Assembly: GCA_005884605.1 (NCBI GenBank)
Contig: VBBE01000167.1
Location: 1-11,259, forward strand
Origin: Candidatus Bathyarchaeota archaeon
GTDB taxonomy: Archaea; Thermoproteota; Bathyarchaeia; 40CM-2-53-6
Reading direction: 5' to 3'
Length of the DNA stretch: 11,259 nt
Part shown: one piece after another, positions 1-6,212 of the stretch
Position numbering within the stretch: the first letter of the stretch is position 1
Layout of the letters: each line of letters starts with the position of its first letter
Made by a program: the position numbers and the translations under genes
The notes under the pieces: generated by a model
Told to the model about the DNA's origin: nothing
Databases searched by the model: none
What the model saw: the letters and a program-made list of their open reading frames with translations, nothing else

Positions 1-692
1 ACCTCGTATCCCAGCTCCTCGGCGAGTTTCATGACGCGGGCTCTGGTTACTCCGTGTAGAATTCCTGCGGCTGATGTGGGTGTATGGATTATTCCCTGTT
101 TGACGATAAAGAGGTTTGAACCGTGGAACTCGGAGACCATTCCTCTGTGGTCGAGCATTACGACTTCCTCGGCGCCTGAGTCTATTGCCTGGAACTTGGA
201 AAGAACACTCTGGATATAGTTTAGAGACTTGACCTCGTGGCTTGTCCCATCGACCATGTCACGTCTTAGGCTGGATATGACAGCAGTGACACCTTTCTCC
301 CTCGCTTCCTTGCCGTGGGCCGGAAGTACTGGCTCAGTCATGATAATGATGGAGGGCTTCGGGCAGCTCCGCGGGTCCAGTCCGAGGTTTCCGCGGCCCC
401 GCGTGATTACGAGGCGTATATACGCGTCAGATAGATTGTTTCTTCGTAGGGTTTCTACGATAGAGTTCATGACTTGCTCTTTGGTGAGGGGGATGCTGAC
501 TCTGATGACTCGTAGTCCTTCGAATAATCGCTCTATGTGTTCGCGTAGTCGAAAGACTGTGCCGTTGTAGGCGCGGATGCCTTCGAAGACCCCGTCTCCG
601 TATAGAAGCCCGTGGTCGTAGACTGAGATCTTGGCTTCGCCCTTGGGGTGGTATTCACCGTCGATATAGACGAATGGTTCCTTCCCCGCCAT
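1..692 (-). CDS. ilvE: Branched-chain amino acid aminotransferase, 5' part (cut by window edge)
   Basis: PLP enzyme of fold type IV that transfers the amino group between Leu/Ile/Val and 2-oxoglutarate, the last step of branched-chain amino acid synthesis, in the cytosol. Reading back from ATG at 690-692 gives 230 codons without a stop, then the window ends; the family is about 290-310 residues, so about three quarters is present. Visible family motifs are YGDGVFEGIRAY (residues 31-42), the substrate-side RGRGNLGLDP (98-107), the lysine in HEVKSLNYIQS (Lys155, expected Schiff base to PLP), and GSNLFIVKQG followed by GILHGVTR (191-216). The start fits because a TATA box lies about 33 bases upstream, leaving a very short leader. 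D-amino-acid transaminase and aminodeoxychorismate lyase share the fold, but the EGIRAY and KSLNY context favours IlvE. Confidence 0.93.
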   Translation of the reverse strand, partial: MAGKEPFVYIDGEYHPKGEAKISVYDHGLLYGDGVFEGIRAYNGTVFRLREHIERLFEGLRVIRVSIPLTKEQVMNSIVETLRRNNLSDAYIRLVITRGRGNLGLDPRSCPKPSIIIMTEPVLPAHGKEAREKGVTAVISSLRRDMVDGTSHEVKSLNYIQSVLSKFQAIDSGAEEVVMLDHRGMVSEFHGSNLFIVKQGIIHTPTSAAGILHGVTRARVMKLAEELGYE

Positions 693-724
693 AAATGTCC
701 AGAAAGAGAAAAGAGTGTGCCGGG

Positions 725-731
725 TATAAAA
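725..731 (-). promoter_or_regulatory. TATA box of ilvE
   Basis: Read on the minus strand this is TTTTATA, a good archaeal TATA element. Its centre lies about 36 bases before the ilvE ATG, so transcription should start near 700-704 and leave a leader of roughly ten bases. No Shine-Dalgarno motif is needed or seen. Confidence 0.6.
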
Positions 732-930
732 GTGCAAGCTCCCTTGATAATCGAGGAGCGGTAATCTCTACCTAAATCAGCTCGGCTCCGTTAACTCTTC
801 GTCAGGTTGAGGATTATTGACTCTCGTCCGGATTGTGATTGTGGGTGCGGGTGGCCGATGCTTTCACAACCCTCTTGGCCCTATCTAGACAAGACCCGGG
901 CTCTCTTGTTTGGCGTCTCTAGTGCTCGCG

Positions 931-1206
931 ATGAAGACGGTCAGACAGAAACATCAGGTCTCACCCGAGGTCCTACGTCTGCTTGACGAGTTCAGGCGCA
1001 TGGTGAACGTCTGCATCGCGGTCGGAATAGAAGAGAACGTTTCCAGTCTCAAGACCCTCTCGATGAAATCCTATCATCGCCTCAGCCGAGACATGCTCAG
1101 CTACTATAGGCTGTGCGCTATCAGCAAAACCACCATAATACTCCACAACTATCGAAAAGCCAAAAAGAAGAGTCCCGCACAAGGTTTCCAAATGCTAGGA
1201 AGCTGA
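931..1206 (+). pseudogene. tnpB: TnpB, N-terminal part, ended early by a frameshift
   Basis: Start region of an RNA-guided TnpB nuclease. It contains the usual helical N-terminus (VRQKHQVSPEVLRLLDEFR, then MVNVCIAVGIEENVSS, then SYHRLSRDML). Start codon ATG at 931 is chosen; an in-frame TTG at 910 would add seven residues. The frame keeps its homology up to the Ser-Pro codons at 1171-1176, then reads a few unrelated residues and stops at TGA 1204-1206. The expected continuation (RTRFPNARKLMLT) is in the -1 frame from 1176 on. Loss of one C from an original CCCC at 1174-1176 explains this with one change. The C-terminal part is annotated separately. Without it this fragment lacks all catalytic residues. 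Confidence 0.8.
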
Positions 1207-2099
1207 TGCTGACCACATGTTACGGGTTCAAAATCCAGAATGGTCTTCTCAGACTGCCCGTTAGACGACGACGTTACGTCTATGTCAAGCTGAACAGTCA
1301 TACTCTGCATGTACTCTCCGGGGTTAGCGTACGCTCGGTCACGCTGACCCCAGACTCGCTAAGCTTGACGTACTCCAAGGAGACAATTGAGATCGAGCCA
1401 GAAGGATACGTTGGAATAGACAGAAACCTAGACAATGCGACAAGCGCATCAACGGACGGGACAGTCAAAACATTCGACCTGTCAATGGCAACAAGGATCA
1501 AAACCGATTATCGCATTGTCAAGAGCCAGTTCAAGAGAAACGATGCCCGAATCAGAACGCGAATCTCCTCCAAGTGTGGCGAGAGACAGCGTAACCGTGT
1601 ACAGCCGCTACTCCACAACGTGTCCAAGAGAATAGTTGAGGATGCGAAGACAAGACGGGTTGGGATAGTCATGGAGAAACTGACAGGGATCAGAAGACTC
1701 TACCAGAAGGGCAACGGGCAGAGCAGAAACTATCGGGCCAGGATGAACAGCTGGAGCTATGGAGAGCTACAGCGACGGATAGAGTACAAGGCTCGATGGG
1801 AAGGAGTCAAGGTAATCTACGTTCCTGCTAGAAACACATCCAAACGGTGCTCAGTATGCGGGTACAAGACCCTAGAGAGCACCCAGCGAAGACTATGGTG
1901 TCCACACTGTGGAGCCATACTAGACAGGGACGAGAACGCGGCTAGGAACATAGCTGCGGGAGGGCTGAGGTTCAGCCCCAACGGGCCTCCAGGTGAAGCA
2001 ATGGTAGAGGAACGGGAACCGGAGAACGCGACCATAATCTTCAAAGTCGATGGAGGCAAGATAAGTCATCAATGCGACGAGACTTACCAGAACCCCTAA
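1176..2099 (+). pseudogene. tnpB: TnpB, C-terminal part with intact RuvC and zinc finger
   Basis: Continues the TnpB nuclease in the shifted frame; the frame is open from 1113 but homology begins only at about 1176. The RuvC-like catalytic acidic residues are all present: Asp in GIDRNLDN (codon near 1419), Glu in VMEKLTGI (near 1674) and DRDENAARN (near 1923-1929). Between the last two lies the four-cysteine zinc finger CSVCG...CPHCG. The tail GGLRFSPNGPPGEAMVEE is typical of archaeal IS605 TnpB. No good start codon stands at the true junction, so this half is probably not made as an active enzyme unless ribosomes shift frame. The 3' end and the bases after it would encode the guide (omega) RNA in an active element. 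Only the one frameshift marks decay, so inactivation looks recent, or it could be a sequencing error. Confidence 0.85.
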
Positions 2100-2161
2100 A
2101 TCATAATCTACTCGAGCGTGGTTTGCGTGTTCTTGGTTTGGGCCGGTAGTTCAGCCTGGTT

Positions 2162-2182
2162 AGGAGTGTTGACTCTCCGGAT
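2162..2182 (+). other. tRNA-Val intron 1 (D loop, 21 bases)
   Basis: Archaeal splicing endonuclease cuts after the second base of each 3-base bulge flanking a 4-bp helix. Here the helix is CTGG (2156-2159) with CCGG (2177-2180), including one G-U pair. The bulges are TTA (2160-2162) and ATA (2181-2183). Cutting TT|A and AT|A releases 21 bases and joins the D loop as AGCCTGGTTA before the GAAC stem. The inner stem GGAG/CTCT (2163-2166 with 2173-2176) completes the motif. The outer helix next to the bulge is weak, so the motif is slightly relaxed. The intron sits just before position 21. Confidence 0.85.
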
Positions 2183-2206
2183 AGAACGTCCGCCTTACAC
2201 GCGGAA

Positions 2207-2227
2207 ACCCTCGTCTGAGGGCCGTAG
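2207..2227 (+). other. tRNA-Val intron 2 (variable loop, 21 bases)
   Basis: Central helix GCGG (2201-2204) pairs with CCGT (2222-2225), with one G-U pair. The bulges are AAA (2205-2207) and AGG (2226-2228). Cutting AA|A and AG|G releases 21 bases and leaves the variable loop AGGTC, so the insertion lies between positions 44 and 45. The intron's own hairpin CCCTC-GTCT-GAGGG (2208-2221) is the inner helix. It could be mistaken for a long variable arm, but the anticodon arm is clearly Val and valine tRNAs have short variable loops. Confidence 0.85.
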
Positions 2228-2266
2228 GGTCGGGAGTTCAAATCTCCCCCGGCCCACCAAGTTCGC

Positions 2267-2668
2267 CTACTTTCGACCCGTCTTTGTTTTTCCTCTCCGC
2301 GTTGCACGTGCTTGGGGTGATTTGCTTCCCGTGCGCTTCTCGTACTTGGGCTGGTATAACTCTACCTTCACGTCGCCGGGCATTCGAAAGTGCGTCAGCA
2401 ATCCCCAGCCCTCATCAGTGATACCTGATGTGAACTCGACACCCCGAGATTTTAGTTCTTCAACCGTTTTCATGATGTCATCGCAATAGAAGGAAATTGA
2501 ATGGAATACTCTCTCTGATGGATGACAGCCTAGATCGGCTTCTGGAATGTCAAAGATTAGCCAGCCTTCGCCCGTGTCCGTGAAAGGGAACCTGAGTTTG
2601 TCCCGAATAAACGCCCGCAATTCCTCTGGCTTAGGCGTATAGAGTAGTGCGTGAAGCCCCTTGATCAA
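2267..2668 (-). CDS. VOC (glyoxalase/bleomycin-resistance fold) family protein
   Basis: Small 133-residue protein of the vicinal oxygen chelate superfamily, whose members are metal enzymes (glyoxalase, dioxygenase, epimerase) or drug binders; the substrate here is unknown. The beta-alpha-beta-beta-beta pattern is visible, with possible metal ligands His6 in the first strand (IKGLHALLY), His56 (VFHSISFY) and Glu103 in the last strand (VKVELYQPKY). The last 25 residues are a basic, probably disordered tail. The start is TTG at 2666-2668: an in-frame TGA stands two codons upstream, and GGAGG lies 7 bases before the TTG, so no other start is possible nearby. The gene runs toward tRNA-Val with a 7-base gap. 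The divided metal site and single domain suggest a dimer, as in many VOC proteins. Confidence 0.8.
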   Translation of the reverse strand: MIKGLHALLYTPKPEELRAFIRDKLRFPFTDTGEGWLIFDIPEADLGCHPSERVFHSISFYCDDIMKTVEELKSRGVEFTSGITDEGWGLLTHFRMPGDVKVELYQPKYEKRTGSKSPQARATRRGKTKTGRK

Positions 2669-2752
2669 TTCTCACCCTCCCTGTTCGCAGCTCCCGGCTC
2701 CAAATGACTCTAGCCACTCTCAGGCCTGGAGCAGATAAAGAGGTAGCATTTG

Positions 2753-3973
2753 CTAGAGGTTTGCTGTTACACCCAGCCTGCGTGGGATGTCACGATTTGA
2801 GTGCGGGACCGGGTGTCCGGGCGAGAATTTTTCTAGTCTCTTGATTGCTCGATGAATCGTCTCTGATTTCTTTGAGAAGGAGAACCTGAATCGTAGCCTC
2901 CCATCAGATGGATTGTGGAAAAAGCTCGACCCCGGAACGCCACCGACTCCTATCTTGGTGATAAGGTGCAGAGCCAGCTTTCGGTCATCCTTGAAGCCCG
3001 TGGTATTTGTCGTGGTCCAAACGTAGTAGGCGCCCTCCGGCTTGAAGACACCGAATCCCGCATTCTTCAACGACTCAACCAACATTTCTCTGCCTGCGCG
3101 ATAGTTTTCTCTTAGATGTTCATAGTAGGATTCTGGAAGTTGGAGAGCAGATGTGCACGCTTCCTGTAGCGGTGTCGGGGCGCACACGGTGAGGAAATCA
3201 TGAACTTTTCGGATAGCCGAGGTGAGGGGCTTTGGAGCGACCACGTATCCTACGCGCCAGCCAGTCACGCTGTAGGTCTTTGAAAATCCTGAGATGGTGA
3301 CGGTTCGATCCTCCATCCCAGGGAGACTTCCGATGCTCACGTGCTGGTGTCCATCGTATAGGATGTGCTCGTAGATCTCGTCGGTGATCGCATAGGAGTC
3401 GTAATCTTGGCAGAGATCGCGAACCAGACCTAGCTCCTGACTCGTTAGAACTCGTCCTGTAGGATTGTGAGGTGTGTTGACGATGACGGCCTTGGTCTTG
3501 CGATTGAATGCTTGTTTGAGAGTTTCTTCTTCGATCCTGAAGCCTGGCTCACGCAGTTTGACGAATCTGCATTTTGCACCCGAGAGAATCGCGTCCGGCC
3601 CGTAGTTCTCGTAGAAGGGCTCGAAGATCACTACTTCATCTCCACGATCCAACAGCGCTAGCTCCGAGGCAATCATGCCTTCCGTTGTGCCGCAAGTGAC
3701 AGTGATCTCGTCTATATCGCAGTCAATGTGGTTGTACGCTCTCATCTTGCGCGCGATGGCTTTCCTCAGATCTACAGTCCCATACGTGGTGGAGTACTGA
3801 TTGTGTCCCTTCGAGATAGCGGTCGCGGCCGCCCGTTTGATGCTGACTGGAGGGTCGAAGTCAGGAAAACCTTGCGCAAGATTTACTGCCCCGTAAGCCT
3901 GGCAAAGCCTAGTCATCTCCCGGATGACAGACTCGGTAAACCCAGAGGCTCTGGTGGAAGGCCCCTTTCTCAT
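2753..3973 (-). CDS. PLP-dependent class I/II aminotransferase (AspC/kynurenine aminotransferase type)
   Basis: Fold-type-I aminotransferase, cytosolic; Asp, aromatic or kynurenine-type amino donors are possible and the sequence does not decide. From ATG at 3971-3973 it has 406 residues, normal for the family. Motifs in order: NLAQGFPDFDPP near the N-terminus, YSTTYGTVDLRKAI, NTPHNPTGRV (contacts to PLP), ITDEIYEHI (Asp to the pyridine nitrogen), SGFSKTYSVTGWRVGY with the PLP lysine at residue 232, and RLRFRFSFSK (Arg for the substrate carboxylate). The AQGFPDF motif resembles KAT/glutamine transaminase K-like enzymes. The frame is open to ATG 4045 (24 more residues). I prefer 3973: the longer start lies only 22 bases from the divergent gene at 4068, leaves the TTATTTAG box inside the coding region, and adds a tail with no family similarity. 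Confidence 0.88.
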   Translation of the reverse strand: MRKGPSTRASGFTESVIREMTRLCQAYGAVNLAQGFPDFDPPVSIKRAAATAISKGHNQYSTTYGTVDLRKAIARKMRAYNHIDCDIDEITVTCGTTEGMIASELALLDRGDEVVIFEPFYENYGPDAILSGAKCRFVKLREPGFRIEEETLKQAFNRKTKAVIVNTPHNPTGRVLTSQELGLVRDLCQDYDSYAITDEIYEHILYDGHQHVSIGSLPGMEDRTVTISGFSKTYSVTGWRVGYVVAPKPLTSAIRKVHDFLTVCAPTPLQEACTSALQLPESYYEHLRENYRAGREMLVESLKNAGFGVFKPEGAYYVWTTTNTTGFKDDRKLALHLITKIGVGGVPGSSFFHNPSDGRLRFRFSFSKKSETIHRAIKRLEKFSPGHPVPHSNRDIPRRLGVTANL

Positions 3974-4032
3974 AACGCCGACTTGCACATCGAGGCTAGT
4001 AAGGATTCCTTCACGATCGCGCTGGGTGGAAT

Positions 4033-4040
4033 CTAAATAA
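4033..4040. promoter_or_regulatory. TATA-like box between divergent genes
   Basis: CTAAATAA on the plus strand ends 27 bases before the ATG at 4068, which suits a leaderless or nearly leaderless mRNA of the DUF1428-like gene. Read on the minus strand it is TTATTTAG and would put a start site near 4010, giving about 37 bases of leader to the aminotransferase ATG at 3973. Assigned by position and composition only. Confidence 0.45.
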
Positions 4041-4067
4041 GCCATCAGTAAGAAGAAGCCAACGTCG

Positions 4068-4430
4068 ATGGTCTACTGCTCTGTCTTTCTCTATCGGGTC
4101 CCGAAGAAGAAAGCGGACGCCTTCATCCAAGCCTTGAAGCCGATAATGAAATTATTTCTAGACTCAGGTGCACTCTCCGAGGAACTTCTTCAGCCCAAGG
4201 AAATGGAAGGAAAGTTTGGATCGAAGAGTCTTCCTCCGGCGATCGGGATGTCCGAAGAGGAGGATCTCTGGGTCGAGATTGCTCGCTTCAAAGACGTCTC
4301 CCACATGAAAGATGTTCATGCGACGGTGGCCAAAAATCCTCATCTTGAAAAGCTCCATTCCCGATTCGACCTGCTCATAACGGGAAAACATGTGTATCAC
4401 GCGGAGTTCGAGTCCCTCCAACAGAAATAG
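4068..4430 (+). CDS. DUF1428-like small protein
   Basis: A 120-residue protein resembling the DUF1428/YbaA group, small proteins with a ferredoxin-like dimeric alpha+beta fold and no firm biochemical role. Supporting stretches are the opening strand followed by VPKKKADAFIQALKPI, the SGALSEELL turn near residue 33-41, and EEDLWVEIARFKDVSHMKDVHATVAKNP (residues 64-91), which matches the family pattern of a strand, an FK(D/S) turn and a helix with KV.A.V..DP. No membrane helix or signal peptide is visible. Start ATG 4068 is supported by a TATA-like box 27 bases upstream. It is followed after 81 bases by a flavin oxidoreductase gene on the same strand, so the two may be co-transcribed. The family call is from pattern memory and needs a profile search. 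Confidence 0.65.
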   Translation: MVYCSVFLYRVPKKKADAFIQALKPIMKLFLDSGALSEELLQPKEMEGKFGSKSLPPAIGMSEEEDLWVEIARFKDVSHMKDVHATVAKNPHLEKLHSRFDLLITGKHVYHAEFESLQQK

Positions 4431-4511
4431 CCGGGACGACATTGTCCATTTGAAAGGAAAGACTTTCTCCAAAACCCGCTACCAACAAAGTGTCATCCGA
4501 GGAGTTAGATC

Positions 4512-5675
4512 TTGCAGATAGAAACTGATGTTTGCATCCTCGGTGGAGGAGTGGTGGGGGCCGCAACTGCATATGCAATTAGTCGGGTGTCCGAGAACAG
4601 GATTCTATTGCTCGATCGATACGGTGTCGGGAACGAATATTGTAGTTCCAATGATGTCAACAGGGTATTCCGTTTCGCCTATGGAGCTGATCGGCTTTAC
4701 ACCGAGATGGCAATTGAAAGCCTGAGACTCTGGAAGGAACTCGAAAGAGAAACCAGTCATGAGTTGCTGATCCGTACTGGTTTGTTGATGCTAGAAGGCG
4801 ATGATGAACATGCCAACAGGTTCAATGAATCAAGCTTCAGAATGTTGACCAAACTAGAGCTCGGCGCCCACCTCTACGATAGATCGGAGCTGAGGAAGCA
4901 CTTTCCACAGTTCCAAGCGGGAAGTGCATTCTTCGACCCTCACGGAGGAGTTCTCTTAGCATCGAGAAGCCTGGAGACCTTTGCCTCCGAAGCTGGCAGC
5001 CAGGGAGTGAAGATTCTGAAAAAACATGTCACCAGGTTTCGTGACAAGTCTGGCCTCGAAATAGAGACAGCGGAAGGAGAGACAATTCGAGCCAAGAAAC
5101 TGGTCGTGGCAGTAGGACCTTGGACTAATAGTCTGCTGAAAGATGGGCTCACTGGAATGATCCCGACTAGACAGCAGGTCGTCTATCTCAAACCTTCCCG
5201 GGACTTCGAGAGGTTCAGGCCAAGCTCTTGTCCAGTCTTCTTTACGGATCATCACTATGGTCTTCCAGCCGCAGGTATCGACGGGGTCAAGATTTCTAAC
5301 AAAGAACTCATCGACTCTGTCGACCCTGAAACCGCTAGAAGATCAGTTGACCTGGAGCAAATAGAACAGTGTAGGGATGCATGCCGCAAGTTTGTCCCCG
5401 ACCTAGCTGAGGGAGAGGTGGTCCAGACGAAAGTGTGCCTCTATGACATGACCGAGAATTCTGACTTCGTCATAGACCGGGACCCTGGGCATCGAAACAT
5501 CGTCTATGGGTACGGCTTCTCAGGGCACGGATTCAAGTTCGCACCTCTCATAGGTAAGTTGTTAGCTGAGCTGGTTCTAGACATAGATCCCAGCTTCGAT
5601 CTTTCTCGATTCTCGGCCCAGAGGTCTCAGAGAAAGCCCCGGTTGACAAGCGGCCAGCTAGGCAAGGGAGAGTAG
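4512..5675 (+). CDS. FAD-dependent amine oxidoreductase, monomeric sarcosine oxidase/DAO family
   Basis: Flavoprotein of 387 residues that should oxidise a secondary amine or N-methyl amino acid with O2 or another acceptor. The N-terminal ADP-binding fold reads DVCILGGGVVGAATAY (residues 6-21). Next come SSNDVNRVFRFAYG (45-58), HGGVL (144-148), the second nucleotide-binding piece LVVAVGPWTNSLL (197-209), VCLYDMTENSDFVID (308-322), and GYGFSGHGFKFAPLIG (333-348). Cys309 aligns with the cysteine that binds FAD covalently in monomeric sarcosine oxidase. The active-site histidines of that enzyme appear replaced (Asn47, and Lys264 near Lys260), so the substrate probably differs from sarcosine. Start TTG 4512 is preceded by GAGGAG at 4498-4503, a well-placed ribosome site. 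The last 17 residues are outside the family core. It converges on the membrane protein gene with an 18-base overlap. Confidence 0.87.
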   Translation: MQIETDVCILGGGVVGAATAYAISRVSENRILLLDRYGVGNEYCSSNDVNRVFRFAYGADRLYTEMAIESLRLWKELERETSHELLIRTGLLMLEGDDEHANRFNESSFRMLTKLELGAHLYDRSELRKHFPQFQAGSAFFDPHGGVLLASRSLETFASEAGSQGVKILKKHVTRFRDKSGLEIETAEGETIRAKKLVVAVGPWTNSLLKDGLTGMIPTRQQVVYLKPSRDFERFRPSSCPVFFTDHHYGLPAAGIDGVKISNKELIDSVDPETARRSVDLEQIEQCRDACRKFVPDLAEGEVVQTKVCLYDMTENSDFVIDRDPGHRNIVYGYGFSGHGFKFAPLIGKLLAELVLDIDPSFDLSRFSAQRSQRKPRLTSGQLGKGE

Positions 5676-6089
5676 TCCGGCTAATACCAGCGCTCCCAGT
5701 AGAGCCTCTAGGTGCATTAGCCTAGCCTTACGCCAATCCAATCTCTTCCACTCGTCAGACCCTACCTCCATTTTCGTACCAGACCTTCCAAAGGCCATTC
5801 CCGTAGGCTCGTGGAGTTCGTAAGTGCCCCTGGAGGCGTGAAGGACACAGAACGACACCGTTCCTTCTAAGACTGCCAGCATGCCAACGTAGAAGGGGAT
5901 AAAGAGTAAGAGTCTAAAAGCGGCGGAAAGCGACCCTATCGCAAGAACGTCCAGGGCGACGAATAGAGCTATTATCCCTAGTCCTGTGGCTAGTCGTATG
6001 GCCCGTCCCCGTGGGCCAATATTGCACCTGCCAGGGACGTATTCCGGGGCCATTTTCATCGACTTTTTGAAAAGAGTAACAAGCTTCAT
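5658..6089 (-). CDS. Small membrane protein, three predicted helices, Cys-containing
   Basis: Protein of 143 residues from ATG at 6087-6089. I do not recognise a named family with certainty; the motif CNIGPRGRAIRLATG followed by two helices loosely resembles the DUF2892/YgaP-type inner membrane proteins. Predicted helices are at about residues 33-53, 56-82 and 125-142. A cysteine precedes helix 1 (Cys22) and another lies at the end of helix 2 (Cys81, in SFCVLHASRGTYEL). A polar stretch (83-124) follows, probably on one face of the membrane. The frame is open to TTG 6119, but the TATA-like ATATAG lies just inside that extension, so the ATG at 6089 with almost no leader is preferred. It is divergent from the TFB gene, and its 3' end overlaps the oxidoreductase gene by 18 bases. 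Confidence 0.7.
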   Translation of the reverse strand: MKLVTLFKKSMKMAPEYVPGRCNIGPRGRAIRLATGLGIIALFVALDVLAIGSLSAAFRLLLFIPFYVGMLAVLEGTVSFCVLHASRGTYELHEPTGMAFGRSGTKMEVGSDEWKRLDWRKARLMHLEALLGALVLAGLLSLA

Positions 6090-6105
6090 TTGTGGCCCCC
6101 GACAC

Positions 6106-6115
6106 CTATATGAGT
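6106..6115. promoter_or_regulatory. Palindromic TATA box shared by tfb and the membrane protein gene
   Basis: The core CTATATGAG contains ATAT and reads CTCATATAG on the other strand. On the minus strand it is about 20-25 bases before ATG 6089, giving a nearly leaderless mRNA. On the plus strand transcription would start near 6135, leaving about 75 bases of leader before the TFB ATG at 6213. One box with both directions is the simplest reading; no second TATA is evident between the genes. Confidence 0.5.
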
Positions 6116-6212
6116 ACAATTGGCGGGCACTTCCACGGTCTCACCGGAAAAGGATAACCAGCTTAACCCAGCCCGGACCCCGCAGACCACGTATCCTGCT
6201 GGGGGCTCGGTG

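Larger units (their letters stand above)
749..2125 (+). mobile_element. tnpB-only IS200/IS605-type element, degenerate, ends approximate
   Basis: The element is inferred from the tnpB gene it carries; no tnpA (Y1 transposase) is present. The left limit is set after TTGAT at 744-748, the target/TAM pentamer known from ISDra2, but this is only a guess by analogy. Just inside it are a small hairpin (GGTA-ATCTC-TACC, 760-772) and the octamer CTAAATCA (772-779). The same octamer recurs right after the tnpB stop (2096-2103), and TCGAG occurs near both ends (751-755 and 2112-2116). The right limit is uncertain and lies between the tnpB stop at 2099 and the tRNA at 2140. The region 693-909 holds the ilvE promoter and this left end, with no other gene seen. 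Confidence 0.4.
2140..2259 (+). tRNA. tRNA-Val (anticodon TAC) with two noncanonical introns, CCA encoded
   Basis: Acceptor GGGCCGG (2140-2146) pairs perfectly with CCGGCCC (2249-2255), followed by discriminator A2256 and encoded CCA. The T arm is GGGAG-TTCAAAT-CTCCC (2232-2248). The anticodon arm is TCCGC-CTTACAC-GCGGA (2189-2205) with TAC at 2196-2198. D stem GTTC (2149-2152) pairs with GAAC (2184-2187), but the loop between them is 31 bases, and the variable region is 26 bases. Removing introns 2162-2182 and 2207-2227 leaves a 10-base D loop (AGCCTGGTTA) and a 5-base variable loop (AGGTC). The mature molecule is then canonical, 75 bases before CCA. The gene follows the tnpB element closely (41 bases after its stop), so its promoter may lie in or next to the element's right end. 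It ends 7 bases before the convergent VOC gene. Confidence 0.95.

Noticed and set aside
31..570. Two plus-strand open frames of 62 and 113 codons
   Set aside because: They lie antisense to the clear ilvE reading frame and have no protein-like features.
973..2059. Minus-strand open frames opposite tnpB
   Set aside because: Shadows of the TnpB coding strand with no recognisable motifs.
2140..2259. Reading the tRNA as a class II (Leu/Ser) tRNA with a long variable arm
   Set aside because: The anticodon arm is a perfect Val arm, the long D loop would stay unexplained, and both insertions obey the intron splicing rule.
4046..4067. Aminotransferase starting at ATG 4045
   Set aside because: It would leave 22 bases between divergent starts with no promoter room and adds 24 residues without family similarity; kept only as an alternative.
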